From the NCBI RefSeq assembly GCF_027922145.1, contig NZ_BSFC01000007.1, forward strand, positions 11,292 to 75,291: a stretch of 64,000 nucleotides of DNA, given 5' to 3'. The notes under the pieces were generated by a model. It saw nothing but the letters and a program-made list of their open reading frames with translations. It was not told the origin of the DNA and searched no databases. Both the position numbers and the translations under genes were made by a program. This document shows positions 52,144 to 61,473 of the stretch, piece by piece (the stretch's first letter is position 1; every line of letters starts with the position of its first letter). The DNA is from Novosphingobium resinovorum (GTDB lineage Bacteria; Pseudomonadota; Alphaproteobacteria; Sphingomonadales; Sphingomonadaceae).

Positions 52144-54076
52144 GGACGAAACCATCGGTCGGTGCCCAGGCATCGACCGTCCACGCACCCGTGGCCGCCC
52201 GGCGCGGCAGAAGCAGCGGATCGTATTTCGTCTGCCGCACATCGAGCAGGTTTTCGGCATTGAGGAACAGGCTCATCTTGCCCAGTATCAGTTCGCCCAT
52301 GGCGCCCAGTTGGACATAGGGCCTGCTGCGCGTCCGATACGGATTGTCGTCCAGCGACTGACGCCCGGTATAGTAGGCCTCGATCCCGAAGCGGCCGCGC
52401 CCTTCCTGCTCCCACATGCCGACGAAGCCCGCGCTGTCTCGCGGCGTCAATGGCAGCAAACGGCGGCCGGGTCCGTTGGGATCCGGTTCGCGCGCGGCGA
52501 CATGGACGTAGCTGCCGGTCAGCGACAATGCCCGCCAGCGATAGCGCAGCAGCACTTCGGCGCCGCGCGTCCGCGTGACGCTATCGGCGTTGACCAGCGT
52601 GACATGCTCGGCATCCACCGCCTGCAATTGCTGGGCATGGTCGATGTTGGAAGCGAACAGGCTGAGGTTCGCTTCCAACGGCCCGTTGGCGTAGCCGAAA
52701 TCGACCGAGCCACTGTCGGCGATCTCCGCCTTGAGCTTTCCATAGGGCTGCAGCCGCGCGAGGCCATTGGCCTCCGTTTCTTCGACAAACGGTGTCGGCG
52801 CATAGAAGCCGCGGCCCAATGAAGCGCGGATAGTCCAGGGACCGGGCCGATAGAGCGCGGACACACGCGGACTGATATGCGAACCATAGTCACTGTGCGC
52901 ATCCCAGCGCAGGCTGCCTGCCAGCGTCAACCTGTCGGCCAATTCCTGCTCACCCTGCACGAAAAGTGCGGGCACGGTGTAGCTATAGTCGAAGGCTGAG
53001 AATGCTTTGGACCGGAAGTCGTCCAGCTGCACCGCAGCGCCTGCCAGCCATGTCGTCGTGCCCGCCTTGCTGCCGATCGACGCCTCCGCAAATGCCGTGT
53101 GGTGGCGATCATCTTCCACCGTGTCGCCGAAGACATGACGATGGGACTGGGTGACGCCGGAGGCCCGCAGATGCAGCGTACCGATGCCTTCCAGCGGCGT
53201 CTCGGCCGTGAGACCTAGATCATACCGTCGGCTGCGCAGCGTCTGAGCAAATGGCGATCCGTCCGGAGCCTTCGCGCTTGAAATGGTTCCGCCGTCGCGT
53301 TGCTCTGCCATCGCGCCGAAGGTGAGCAAGGCCTTGGTCCCATCGGCAGCGTCGATAAACAGCCGGGGCCGGAATGTGAAGCGCTCGTAACCGGGCATGT
53401 CGGCCCAGCCGTCGTCGTTCAAATCCTGACGACTTTGTCGATCGTAGCCTGCCGTGATCGAGGCGCTGAGCACGCTGCTGAGCGGTGCGGCGACATACCC
53501 CGTCACATCCTGCCCGTCCCGGCTGGTCGCGTTGAGCAGGAGTTCGCCCTGTGGTTCGCTGGTTGGACGGCGTGAAACCAGATTGATGACGCCGCCAAGC
53601 GCCGAGGGTCCGTAGAGCGCCGATGCCGCGCCTTTGATGATCTCGACCTGGCCAAGATCGGTCGGCGGAATTTGCAGCAGGCCGATGGAAGGCGTCTGCC
53701 CGCCGTAGAGCGGCAATCCGTCGGCCAGTATCTGCGTGTAGCGGCCCTTGAGGCCCTGGATGCGGACATTGGCTGCGCCCAGCGCAGGCGATGTGGTCTG
53801 GACGCGAACGCCTGGCGTCTCGCTAACGAGCATGGCGATGTTGCCGGGCCGCATGAGGAGTTTCTCCTCAATCTCCTCGCGATTGATCACATCGACGCGG
53901 ATGGGCTCATCCTGAACACGGCGGCCCGTGCGCGTTGCCTGGACCACAATCTCGGTCTCGGCGTCTTCGGCATGATCGGCGTCGGCCTGCGCGTAGGCTG
54001 GGCTGGCAATCACGATCGCAATGACCAGCACGCTGCCAGTTGGATATGCCCCGCCGCCACGAAACATCAGACTCAT
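52106..54076 (-). CDS. TonB-dependent receptor under a MerR-type operator
   Basis: 656 residues. Signal peptide (VLVIAIVIASPAYAQ), plug domain with ETEIVVQATRTGRRVQDEPIRV, PGVRVQTTSPALGAANVRIQGLKG, DGLPLYGG and GQVEIIKGAASALYGPSALGGVINLV (each in part), then a barrel ending IRFGGE. It is of the FepA/BtuB-like class. ATG at 54076 has AAGGAACGGGG upstream. The metal-type operator at 54129 implies that metal induces it, so it may transport a metal complex; the ligand is unknown. It is unusual for a receptor to share a MerR operator with an efflux pump. Confidence 0.92.
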   Translation of the reverse strand: MSLMFRGGGAYPTGSVLVIAIVIASPAYAQADADHAEDAETEIVVQATRTGRRVQDEPIRVDVINREEIEEKLLMRPGNIAMLVSETPGVRVQTTSPALGAANVRIQGLKGRYTQILADGLPLYGGQTPSIGLLQIPPTDLGQVEIIKGAASALYGPSALGGVINLVSRRPTSEPQGELLLNATSRDGQDVTGYVAAPLSSVLSASITAGYDRQSRQDLNDDGWADMPGYERFTFRPRLFIDAADGTKALLTFGAMAEQRDGGTISSAKAPDGSPFAQTLRSRRYDLGLTAETPLEGIGTLHLRASGVTQSHRHVFGDTVEDDRHHTAFAEASIGSKAGTTTWLAGAAVQLDDFRSKAFSAFDYSYTVPALFVQGEQELADRLTLAGSLRWDAHSDYGSHISPRVSALYRPGPWTIRASLGRGFYAPTPFVEETEANGLARLQPYGKLKAEIADSGSVDFGYANGPLEANLSLFASNIDHAQQLQAVDAEHVTLVNADSVTRTRGAEVLLRYRWRALSLTGSYVHVAAREPDPNGPGRRLLPLTPRDSAGFVGMWEQEGRGRFGIEAYYTGRQSLDDNPYRTRSRPYVQLGAMGELILGKMSLFLNAENLLDVRQTKYDPLLLPRRAATGAWTVDAWAPTDGFVLNGGVRIRFGGE

Positions 54077-54411
54077 ATCGCCCCGTTCCTTTCCGGCATG
54101 AACCGCCGGTTACGGAAGGCTTCATAAGCCCTGTAGCAACTACAGGGTCAAGGGCGACTTTCTGGATCAAAATCGGATGTCGGAACGACAAAGATGGGCG
54201 CGTTGTTGCCGTCCCGCTGTCGACCCTTCTCGGTCGCTCAAAAGCAAGATTTTCATCTCTGGCGGGCGACCGTCCGCTAATCTCAAGGCTTTGCTCGCAA
54301 CTGCCCCTGTTAGGCCTCATCGTGTTCGATGGTCCTGGATTTCGCGGACGACGTGCCTCTGAGTTGTCATATCGAGGCATTACGGGGCGGCCGATTTGGT
54401 TGGAGGTGCGC
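54077..54411. other. Intergenic region between TonB receptor and ECF sigma gene
   Basis: 335 bases. It holds the leftward MerR-type promoter (54121-54151) and the GGAGG site of the sigma gene (54402-54406). The sigma frame is open across it, but the sequence before 54412 does not look like sigma-factor protein. No other gene was seen. Confidence 0.6.
54121..54151 (-). promoter_or_regulatory. MerR-type promoter and operator for the TonB receptor
   Basis: On the minus strand: TTGACC (54151-54146), 19-base spacer, TATGAA (54126-54121). The spacer region carries CCCTGTAG-CAA-CTACAGGG (54129-54147), identical in both arms to the dyad before the CDF gene at 51431-51449. Confidence 0.83.
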
Positions 54412-54948
54412 GTGCTTTCGTCGACCAGGGGCGCGCCTTACGATATCGCGCAGCAAGACTTTGACTGGTGTGCTGTCCAAGTGGCCGTGCAGCGCTACAT
54501 CCGTGGACGAGGTGCGCGGCATGACATTGCAGACGACATTGCCCAAGAGGTTATAGCAAGGCTGGTTCAACTCACTCGTGAACAGCAGATCGCGAGTGTA
54601 TTCGCGCTGGCGTTTCGCATCGCGGACAACCTGCTGATGGACATGCATCGCCGCGAAAGCCGCCTGTCGGCTGAGATCGATGACGATTGGCGAAGCGATG
54701 AGCCTTCGCTGGATCGCGTGCTAGATTCGCGCCGGGCTATCGACATCTTCGACCGTTGCCTCAAACGCATGCCGCAGTTGCGGCGCGAGGTACTTATGCG
54801 GCGGCGGCTCCATCAGGAAAGCTGCCGCGCCATCGGCGAGGATCTGGGCATCAGCGCCAAGGCGGTGGAGAAGCACATTACACGCGGCATGATCGACCTG
54901 CGCCGTGCGCTCGACCATGCCGGGATCGATCTGGTTGGGCAGGACTGA
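54412..54948 (+). CDS. ECF RNA polymerase sigma factor, FecI-like
   Basis: 178 residues. Region 2 around DIADDIAQEVIARL and FALAFRIADNLLMDMHRRES; region 4 around RCLKRMPQLRREVLMRRRLHQES and IGEDLGISAKAVEKHITRG. GTG at 54412 has GGAGG 5 bases upstream and begins at the normal sigma N-terminus. Its stop overlaps the FecR ATG (TGATG). It probably transcribes the receptor at 56068 when a signal arrives through FecR. Confidence 0.9.
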   Translation: MLSSTRGAPYDIAQQDFDWCAVQVAVQRYIRGRGARHDIADDIAQEVIARLVQLTREQQIASVFALAFRIADNLLMDMHRRESRLSAEIDDDWRSDEPSLDRVLDSRRAIDIFDRCLKRMPQLRREVLMRRRLHQESCRAIGEDLGISAKAVEKHITRGMIDLRRALDHAGIDLVGQD

Positions 54949-55934
54949 TGGGGCACGATATGCATATCAGGAACCGGCAGGCGATCGACATGCAGGCGAT
55001 CCAGTGGATCGAACGCCTGAGCCGCCCCGTGATCGACAGCGCCGCTGCGGCCGACTTCGACCGCTGGATCCTCAAGGACCCGCAGCACGTCGAAAGCTAT
55101 GCCCGCATGAGCGCGCTGTGGCAATCGGACGGACTGGCAGCCGCACTTCACGATCCCGCCACGCGCCCTGCCGCCTCGAACGACGATGAGGACGCTTGTG
55201 ATGCGCCGCGGAGCCGCCATCACCTGATGCGGCGACGCACGGTGCAGGCGGTCGCCTCGCTGTGCGTGCTATTGGTCGCCTGCATCGCCGTCCCTCGCCT
55301 GCTGGTGACCGACCGGATTTTTGCGACAGGTCACGGCGAGATGCGCACGGTATCGCTGCCCGACGGCTCAACCGTGCGGATGGACGGCGAGACGCGCATC
55401 GCCGTGCGCATCACGCCCTGGTCCCGCCATGTCGCGCTGGAACGCGGCGAGGCCTTCTTCGACGTAGCGCACGAGCGGATGCGCAATTTCACAGTCGACA
55501 CCGGCCGCGCCGCCGTATCGGTGCTTGGCACCGCTTTCGACATCGAACGGGTCGATGCCGACACCCGCGTCATCCAGGTCTATCGCGGACTGGTAAGCGT
55601 AGAGGCCGGCACCGGACGCGAATGGCGCCTGCCCGCAGGCAGCGGGCTGGAGCTCTCGGGCGAGCGGGTGCGCAGCCTTAAGGACGTGGAAGGCGATCGA
55701 CCCGATTGGACGAGCGGTTGGTACGAAGCCAACGACACACCCGTCGCACAACTGGTGCAGCGCCTCAACCGCACGGCACCCAAGGCTGTGGCGCTGGCCG
55801 ATCCAGCCCTCGGCGAATTGCTGGTGACCGGCCGCTTCCAGACCGGCGACGCTCGCGGCGTGCTCGACGCGGTGGCGGCAATCCACGATCTGCACTGGCG
55901 GGAAACAAATGGGAGCTATCTGTTGGAGCGGTAG
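54948..55934 (+). CDS. FecR-family anti-sigma/sigma regulator
   Basis: 328 residues. N-terminal cytoplasmic DUF4880-like part (AIDMQAIQWIERLSRP, FDRWILKDPQHVESYARM), one membrane helix (about 99-120), then the periplasmic FecR domain (GEMRTVSLPDGSTVRMDGETRIAV, FDVAHERMRNFTVDTGRAAVSVLGTAFDIE, in pieces) and a C-terminal STN-like segment. It senses the loaded receptor and controls the sigma factor. ATG at 54948 overlaps the sigma stop; ATG at 54960 is an alternative. Confidence 0.92.
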   Translation: MGHDMHIRNRQAIDMQAIQWIERLSRPVIDSAAAADFDRWILKDPQHVESYARMSALWQSDGLAAALHDPATRPAASNDDEDACDAPRSRHHLMRRRTVQAVASLCVLLVACIAVPRLLVTDRIFATGHGEMRTVSLPDGSTVRMDGETRIAVRITPWSRHVALERGEAFFDVAHERMRNFTVDTGRAAVSVLGTAFDIERVDADTRVIQVYRGLVSVEAGTGREWRLPAGSGLELSGERVRSLKDVEGDRPDWTSGWYEANDTPVAQLVQRLNRTAPKAVALADPALGELLVTGRFQTGDARGVLDAVAAIHDLHWRETNGSYLLER

Positions 55935-56067
55935 AAAGCCTAGCCCATGACTGTCATCGAATATTCACAGTAAAGCCATGAAATTGTAAGAAAATTATTT
56001 TGTCGGGTTTTGCCTGCCAGCCGCGTCTGAGCCCTGAACGCTAAGTTCAGCTGGGGGTATTTCTTCG

Positions 56068-59000
56068 ATGTTTCTTCCGTACCGGCCCGCCGTATCGGCG
56101 CTGGCCATAGCCGTGGCGACCGTCTGCACGACACCCGTTGCCGCAGCCGAGCGGCGCTACGCTTTCGCGATCCCCGCGCAAGATCTCGCGCATGCGCTGC
56201 AGGAATTCTCGCGCATCACCGGCGTGCCCGTCGCCGCTTCGTCGGACGCGTTGCGCGGTCGCCGTAGCCAGGCCGTTTCGGGCACGATGTCGGCGCAGGG
56301 CGCGCTCCAACTGCTAATCGGCGGCGCCAATGTCGATACGCAGCGACGCGGCGGCACGATCATCGTCAAACCGCTGGCTGCGCGCGTCCAGCCTGCCGCC
56401 GCGCTGGCTAAACCTGCACCGCGCAGTGCTGCACCCGCCCCGGCCTATCGCCCGGCGGAAGCGCACATGGCCGAAGAAGAACCGGCCAACGGCGAGATCG
56501 TCGTCACCGGCTATGTCGAGGCGGTGCAGAAGGCGCTTGAGGTGAAGCGGAAGACCGACGTCGTCTCGGACACCATCATGGCCGACGACATGGGCAAGCT
56601 GCCCGCCAACAACGTGTCCGAAGCGCTGTCCCGCATGCCCGGCGTCAACGCGGTGCGCGATTCCGCCACCGGCGAAGGCGATCGCATCACCGTGCGCGGC
56701 ATGTCCACCGAACTGAACAACTACTCGATGAACGGCGTGCGCGTGGGCGGCGCCGGATCGCGCGACGACAACTTCTTTCGCGGCGTGCGCCTGAGCGTGC
56801 TGCCGCCCGACGGGATCAAGCAGATCACCGTCTACAAGACGCTCACCCCCGACCGCGACGGCGATGCGCTAGGCGGCTCGGTGGACATCTCGACGCCGAC
56901 CGCGTTCGATCAGGATCCCACCTACTTCCGCCTCTCGGCCGAAGGCGGCATGCTGGACAAGTTCGATCACAAGAAGTCCGCGCAGGTATCCGGGGCGTTC
57001 TCTCGCCAGTTCAGCGACAACTTCGGCGTCTTCGTCTCGGGCAGCTACAGCCGCCGCAAGTCGCAGTTCGAACAGAACGGTGTCGACGGCGACAACCAAC
57101 CCGACACCTGGTATTCCGACAGCGAGACGCTGGGCTGGGACCCCAACCGCTTCGTGATGCGCGGCATGGACCTGGGCTTCGGCGAGACCGACGTGGAGCG
57201 CTTCGGCGGCAACACCAGCGTCGATTACCGCTCGGACAACCATGACCTCCACTTCCGAGGGCAGTACAACAAGTACCGCAAGAAGGAATTCCTCAACCGC
57301 CTGAACTTCCGCAACGACACCTCGAAGAACTCGACCCGGCTGTCGCAGGTGGACACCGACGACACCAGTCTGGCGCAGCCCGACGACAGCGTGGTCGGCT
57401 ACGACGACGAGTTGGGCCGCATCTACAGCTACACCACCGACCAGATCGTCGACCGTGACGGCGACGGCATCATCACCGACGCGGACCGGTCGGCCAAGTC
57501 GTTCTACAGCCTCAACGGCGGCTCGGGCACCTGGGACCCGCAGGGCTTCCGCCTGCGCCGCTTCTGGGAAGCCACCAACGAGAGCGGCAGCCTGGCCTCG
57601 GCCAACCTCGGCGGCGTCTCGCGCCTAGGCACCGTGACGATCGACTACGACGTGTCTTACGCCAAGTCGGAAGATAACCTCGACGACGGCTACACGCTGG
57701 AATTCCGCAGCGACAAGTACGGCTGGCTGGGCAACGAAGGCGTGCTGTTCTCCAGCAGCGAGGATTCGCGCTTCCCCAAGTGGCTGCTCAACGATGCGGG
57801 TCTAGCAGCGGTGCAGGACCCGTCCGAATATGCCTTCAGCAGCCTCGAAGGCGAAGTCGGCGGCAGCAGTGAAAGGCTGTGGCAGGCGCAGACCAACGTG
57901 CTGTGGAAGCCGGACAGCGGATGGCTGGAATCGGTCAAGGTGGGCGGCAAGTTCTACGACTCGCGCCGCTATACCTACCAAGGCTCTTTCCTGAACCTCG
58001 AGACCGACGGCACCATGGCCGATTTCTCGCAGTTCTACGGCGCGGACGTGACCAGCCTGTTCGGAGGCGCCTACACCGGGGTCTACCGCCTCGGCCAGAC
58101 GCTGAACAACGCCAAGATGCTGGCCGAACTGCAGCGCGCCGAAAAAGGCGAGAGCACCATGTTCGAAGGCGTGGCGACCGATCCGTCCCAGGCAGTCCTG
58201 TCGAACGAGGACAGCTTCCGGTTCAATGAACGCGTGATCTCCGGCTACGCCATGGCGACCGCGCGCATCGGCAAGGCGCAGATCATTGCCGGCGTCCGCG
58301 TGGAAGCCACCCGCAACACGATCGATGCCTACACCATGGACGAGGTGCAGGGCGCGCGCTTCACGACCGACACCAGCAGCTTCGCCAACGTGCTGCCCTC
58401 GATCCATGTAAACTACGACTTCGACCGCAAGACCCGCCTGCGCGGCGCGGTGTGGACCAGTTTCGCCCGGCCCGACATCGCCCGCATGAGCTCTGCCCGC
58501 GAATACAGCTACGATACCGACCCCGATGGCGACGGCGAGGAGAACTCCACCTCGGACTGGGTGCTGCTCGCGATCGAGCAGGGCAACCCCAACCTCAAGC
58601 CGATGCGCTCGCTCAACCTCGACATGTCGCTGGAGCATTACGCCGGGAACACCGGGTCGTATTCGGTGGCGCTGTACTACAAGCACATCACCAACTTCCT
58701 GTTCCGCTCCTCCTCCAGCAACATCCGCGACGGAACGCTGGGCGAGAACGTCGACCCTGCAGGCGTGGCGATCTCGATGCCCAACAACGGCAAGTGGGCC
58801 GAAGTCTACGGCGTGGAGTTCAGCGTGCAGCAGCAGCTGCCCTGGCTGCCCGGCATCCTCAGCTCGCTGGGCGTGGGCGGCAACCTGACGCTGCAGCGCT
58901 CGAAGGCGGTAACCGGCCTCTCGTGGCACCCCGAGGGCTACACCCTGCCGCTGATGGAAACGCCCGAAACGGTCGCCAACCTGCAGATCTTCTGGAAGCG

Positions 59001-59274
59001 CAAGGGCTGGGAAATCTACGGTGCCTGGAACTACCAGTCGGAGTTCATGGGCGGCATCAACGACTTCGGCAACAACCCCTACGAACAGGGCTACAGCTTC
59101 GTCGACCTGACCTTCCGCAAGACCTTCATGAAGAAGTCGTCGATCCAGTTCCAGGTCCGCAACCTCTTCGATTCCCACACATATTGGGAAACCGTCTCGT
59201 CCGGCACCGGCGCCAGCCGCGCCTATGTCAAGAACGGCCGCAGCATGACGCTCGGCTTCAACATGATCTTCTGA
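56068..59274 (+). CDS. TonB-dependent transducer receptor with N-terminal STN domain
   Basis: 1068 residues. Signal peptide, then the secretin/TonB short N-terminal domain (RYAFAIPAQDLAHALQEFSRIT, about 30-105) used to signal to FecR, an Ala/Pro linker, TonB-box-like GEIVVTGYVEAV, plug (EALSRMPGVNAVRD, ITVRGMSTELNNYSMNGV) and a large barrel ending LGFNMIF. The upstream 133-base gap is AT-rich and has the hairpin CTGAAC-N5-GTTCAG at 56034-56050. Together with the sigma and FecR genes it forms a cell-surface signalling unit. The next gene is a phosphatase, so an organophosphate or its sugar partner is a candidate ligand. Confidence 0.93.
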   Translation: MFLPYRPAVSALAIAVATVCTTPVAAAERRYAFAIPAQDLAHALQEFSRITGVPVAASSDALRGRRSQAVSGTMSAQGALQLLIGGANVDTQRRGGTIIVKPLAARVQPAAALAKPAPRSAAPAPAYRPAEAHMAEEEPANGEIVVTGYVEAVQKALEVKRKTDVVSDTIMADDMGKLPANNVSEALSRMPGVNAVRDSATGEGDRITVRGMSTELNNYSMNGVRVGGAGSRDDNFFRGVRLSVLPPDGIKQITVYKTLTPDRDGDALGGSVDISTPTAFDQDPTYFRLSAEGGMLDKFDHKKSAQVSGAFSRQFSDNFGVFVSGSYSRRKSQFEQNGVDGDNQPDTWYSDSETLGWDPNRFVMRGMDLGFGETDVERFGGNTSVDYRSDNHDLHFRGQYNKYRKKEFLNRLNFRNDTSKNSTRLSQVDTDDTSLAQPDDSVVGYDDELGRIYSYTTDQIVDRDGDGIITDADRSAKSFYSLNGGSGTWDPQGFRLRRFWEATNESGSLASANLGGVSRLGTVTIDYDVSYAKSEDNLDDGYTLEFRSDKYGWLGNEGVLFSSSEDSRFPKWLLNDAGLAAVQDPSEYAFSSLEGEVGGSSERLWQAQTNVLWKPDSGWLESVKVGGKFYDSRRYTYQGSFLNLETDGTMADFSQFYGADVTSLFGGAYTGVYRLGQTLNNAKMLAELQRAEKGESTMFEGVATDPSQAVLSNEDSFRFNERVISGYAMATARIGKAQIIAGVRVEATRNTIDAYTMDEVQGARFTTDTSSFANVLPSIHVNYDFDRKTRLRGAVWTSFARPDIARMSSAREYSYDTDPDGDGEENSTSDWVLLAIEQGNPNLKPMRSLNLDMSLEHYAGNTGSYSVALYYKHITNFLFRSSSSNIRDGTLGENVDPAGVAISMPNNGKWAEVYGVEFSVQQQLPWLPGILSSLGVGGNLTLQRSKAVTGLSWHPEGYTLPLMETPETVANLQIFWKRKGWEIYGAWNYQSEFMGGINDFGNNPYEQGYSFVDLTFRKTFMKKSSIQFQVRNLFDSHTYWETVSSGTGASRAYVKNGRSMTLGFNMIF

Positions 59275-59285
59275 GGGGAACAAGG

Positions 59286-60575
59286 ATGACTGCGACCCGA
59301 ACCCTTGCCAGCGCGCTGTTGCTGAGCGCGTTTCCCCTCAGCGCGGCGGGGGCGGCTGATGCCGTTCCCGCCGCGCCCCCTGCGGTGATCCTCGCCCCGG
59401 CGACGGTGAACCCCGAGCGCATCGTGCTCAATCTCACCGCCGACCCGGCGAGCGAGATGGCGGTGACCTGGCGCTCGGCGCCGGGCTCTGCCGGGCAGGT
59501 GCAATATGCGGTGGCGACCAGCAGCCCGGACTTCGTGAAATCCCCGATGACCCTCGCCGCGACGACCGACGACGCCGTCCTGCCCGTGCGCGAGGACCCC
59601 GCCTTCCGTGCCGCCTATCACTCGGCGGTGCTGAAGGGCCTGCAGGCCGATACCGTCTACGCCTACCGCGTGGGCGACGGCACGCACTGGTCCGAATGGC
59701 TGCAGTTCCGCACCGCCTCGCGCGAGGCGAAGCCGTTCCGCTTCATCTACATGGGCGACATGCAGAACCAGATCCTGTCCGAAGCCTCGCGCACGCTGCG
59801 CATGGCCTTCCGGCAGGCGGGCGACGCGGCGTTCACGATCCATGCGGGCGATCTCATCAACCGCCACGACAGCGACGCCGAATGGGGCGAATGGTTCACG
59901 GCCGGCGGCTTCCTCTATGCCCAGACCCCGCAGATGCCGACGCCGGGCAATCACGAATACGTCAAGGACGAGACCGCCCGCGCCGGCTCCTCGATCAACG
60001 GCCAGTGGCGCCGCCAGTTCACCCTGCCCGAAGACGGCCCGGCCGACGTTCCCGCCAGCCGCGAAACCAGCTGGTACACCGACTATCAGGGCCTGCGCCT
60101 GATCTCGATCGATTCCATGCAGGTCGACCGCGATGAGAAGGCGAGGAAATCCATCATCAAGTGGCTCGATGGCCTTCTGGCGCACAACCCCAGCCATTGG
60201 ACGGTGATGTTCCTGCACTTCCCGCTGTTCTCCAGCGAACCGGGCCGCGACAACCCGAAAGTGCGCGCGGCACTGAAACCGCTGATCGACAAGTACAAGG
60301 TCGATCTGGTGCTGCAGGGCCACGACCATGGCTATGCACGCGGCGCAATCGGCCCAGATGGCCCGACCACCGACGATGCCGGCTCAACGTATGCGGTGTC
60401 GGTGGCCGGTCCCAAAATGTACGATGTCGGCAGCTTGACCTGGGCGCGCAAGTCGGCGTCACGCACGCAGGCCTATCAAGTTATCGATGTGACTCCGGAT
60501 CACCTGACCTACCGCGCCTACACTGCCACCGGCGAAGCGCTCGACGAAGTCTCGCTGCGTAAAAATACACGTTGA
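59286..60575 (+). CDS. Exported metallophosphatase, purple-acid-phosphatase-like
   Basis: 429 residues. Signal peptide (LASALLLSAFPLSAAGAA), a fibronectin-like N-domain (ERIVLNLTADPASEMAVTWRS; about 40-145) and a calcineurin-type phosphoesterase domain (about 150-400). Metal-binding blocks are YMGDMQN, HAGDLINRH, PTPGNHEY, FLHFPLFSS and LQGHDHGYA. It is predicted to release phosphate from esters in the periplasm. ATG at 59286 lies 11 bases after the receptor stop with GAGGGGAACAAGG upstream, so the two are in one transcript. Confidence 0.92.
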   Translation: MTATRTLASALLLSAFPLSAAGAADAVPAAPPAVILAPATVNPERIVLNLTADPASEMAVTWRSAPGSAGQVQYAVATSSPDFVKSPMTLAATTDDAVLPVREDPAFRAAYHSAVLKGLQADTVYAYRVGDGTHWSEWLQFRTASREAKPFRFIYMGDMQNQILSEASRTLRMAFRQAGDAAFTIHAGDLINRHDSDAEWGEWFTAGGFLYAQTPQMPTPGNHEYVKDETARAGSSINGQWRRQFTLPEDGPADVPASRETSWYTDYQGLRLISIDSMQVDRDEKARKSIIKWLDGLLAHNPSHWTVMFLHFPLFSSEPGRDNPKVRAALKPLIDKYKVDLVLQGHDHGYARGAIGPDGPTTDDAGSTYAVSVAGPKMYDVGSLTWARKSASRTQAYQVIDVTPDHLTYRAYTATGEALDEVSLRKNTR

Positions 60576-61065
60576 CGGCCGGGATCTGGAAACCATCAGT
60601 TCGGAAGCAAGCTTTCCTCGCCGCGACGGACACCTTAGCCATCGCGACGAGGATTCTTAAACTGCCCGAGGATAGCAAAGGCGAGGTGTTAGAACTGATC
60701 GTGTCGATAGGCATGAAATCCTTTAAAAAATCGGGATATCGACAGAGTTTTGGCGCAGCCTTACGATCGACGAATGGTACAGCCCCCATATTGACAGTTA
60801 CTTATAATTACCAATACCCGGCTGGGCAGTGCTCATAAGGTGCCTGTCAATCGCTACTGCCGTCGATCCTTAGCTGACACTCAGACTCGGATTGCCTACG
60901 TCTACTCCGGCTTGTCTGCTTTCTTTATATCCGCAATCTTTCCGCTGCGGCGCCGCGCGATATTTCCAAAAACATTCTGCGACCAATCAGACACTCTTGT
61001 GTCTTGGGAAGGGTTGGGATAGCGCGCTGTGCCTGCGCCCTCATCGGCGCGGACGAGATCGCGCC
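60576..61065. other. Low-GC intergenic stretch before the cobalamin riboswitch
   Basis: About 490 bases with noticeably more A/T than the flanks. An 88-codon open frame starting TTG at 60572 has no ribosome-binding site and no recognisable domain, so it is not called. The promoter of the riboswitch-controlled receptor should lie here. No terminator hairpin with a T-run was recognised after the phosphatase. Confidence 0.5.
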
Positions 61066-61285
61066 GGTGCTTCGAAAGAGGCTTAAAAGGGAACGCGGTG
61101 AGAGGGGTTTTTGCCCCTCGAATCCGAGGCTGTCCCTGCAACTGTAAGCGGTGAGCGCGATGCATATGCGCGGCGGGGCGAAGGGTCCTGCCGCCAGTCA
61201 CTGGGCCGGACGCTGCAACATGCGAGGCCTGGGAAGGCCGTGCATCGCTGCGTTGACCCGTGAGCCAGGAGACCTGCCTGCGTCT
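61066..61285 (+). promoter_or_regulatory. Cobalamin (B12) riboswitch
   Basis: All main conserved blocks are present in order: AAAAGGGAACGCGGTG (61085-61100), GAATCCGAGGCTGTCCCTGC then AACTGTAAGCGG (61130-61152), GCCAGTCACTGGG (61193-61205), and the B12 box GAGCCAGGAGACCTGCC (61262-61278). It lies about 190 bases before the TonB receptor start. Binding of adenosylcobalamin or a related form would switch the receptor off. Exact ends are approximate. Confidence 0.94.
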
Positions 61286-61473
61286 GGTCGCTCATGCCGT
61301 GGTCCAGGGGGTGGCCAGGGCCCGGAATCATTCCGTTCGAGCGACGAACCAGCGGTGGAGGCCGCATCGGTTCGCGCAGACGGTCGCCCGCGGCGTCCGG
61401 CCGCAGGCGCGTGCCGACCGTCTTTATGGCGGCACGTCTCCCACCCAGTCGCAGGCGCCCGGGGGGAATGACG

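Noticed and set aside
60572-60838. 88-codon open frame starting TTG after the phosphatase
   Set aside because: No ribosome-binding site, overlaps the phosphatase stop, and no recognisable protein pattern in a lower-GC region.
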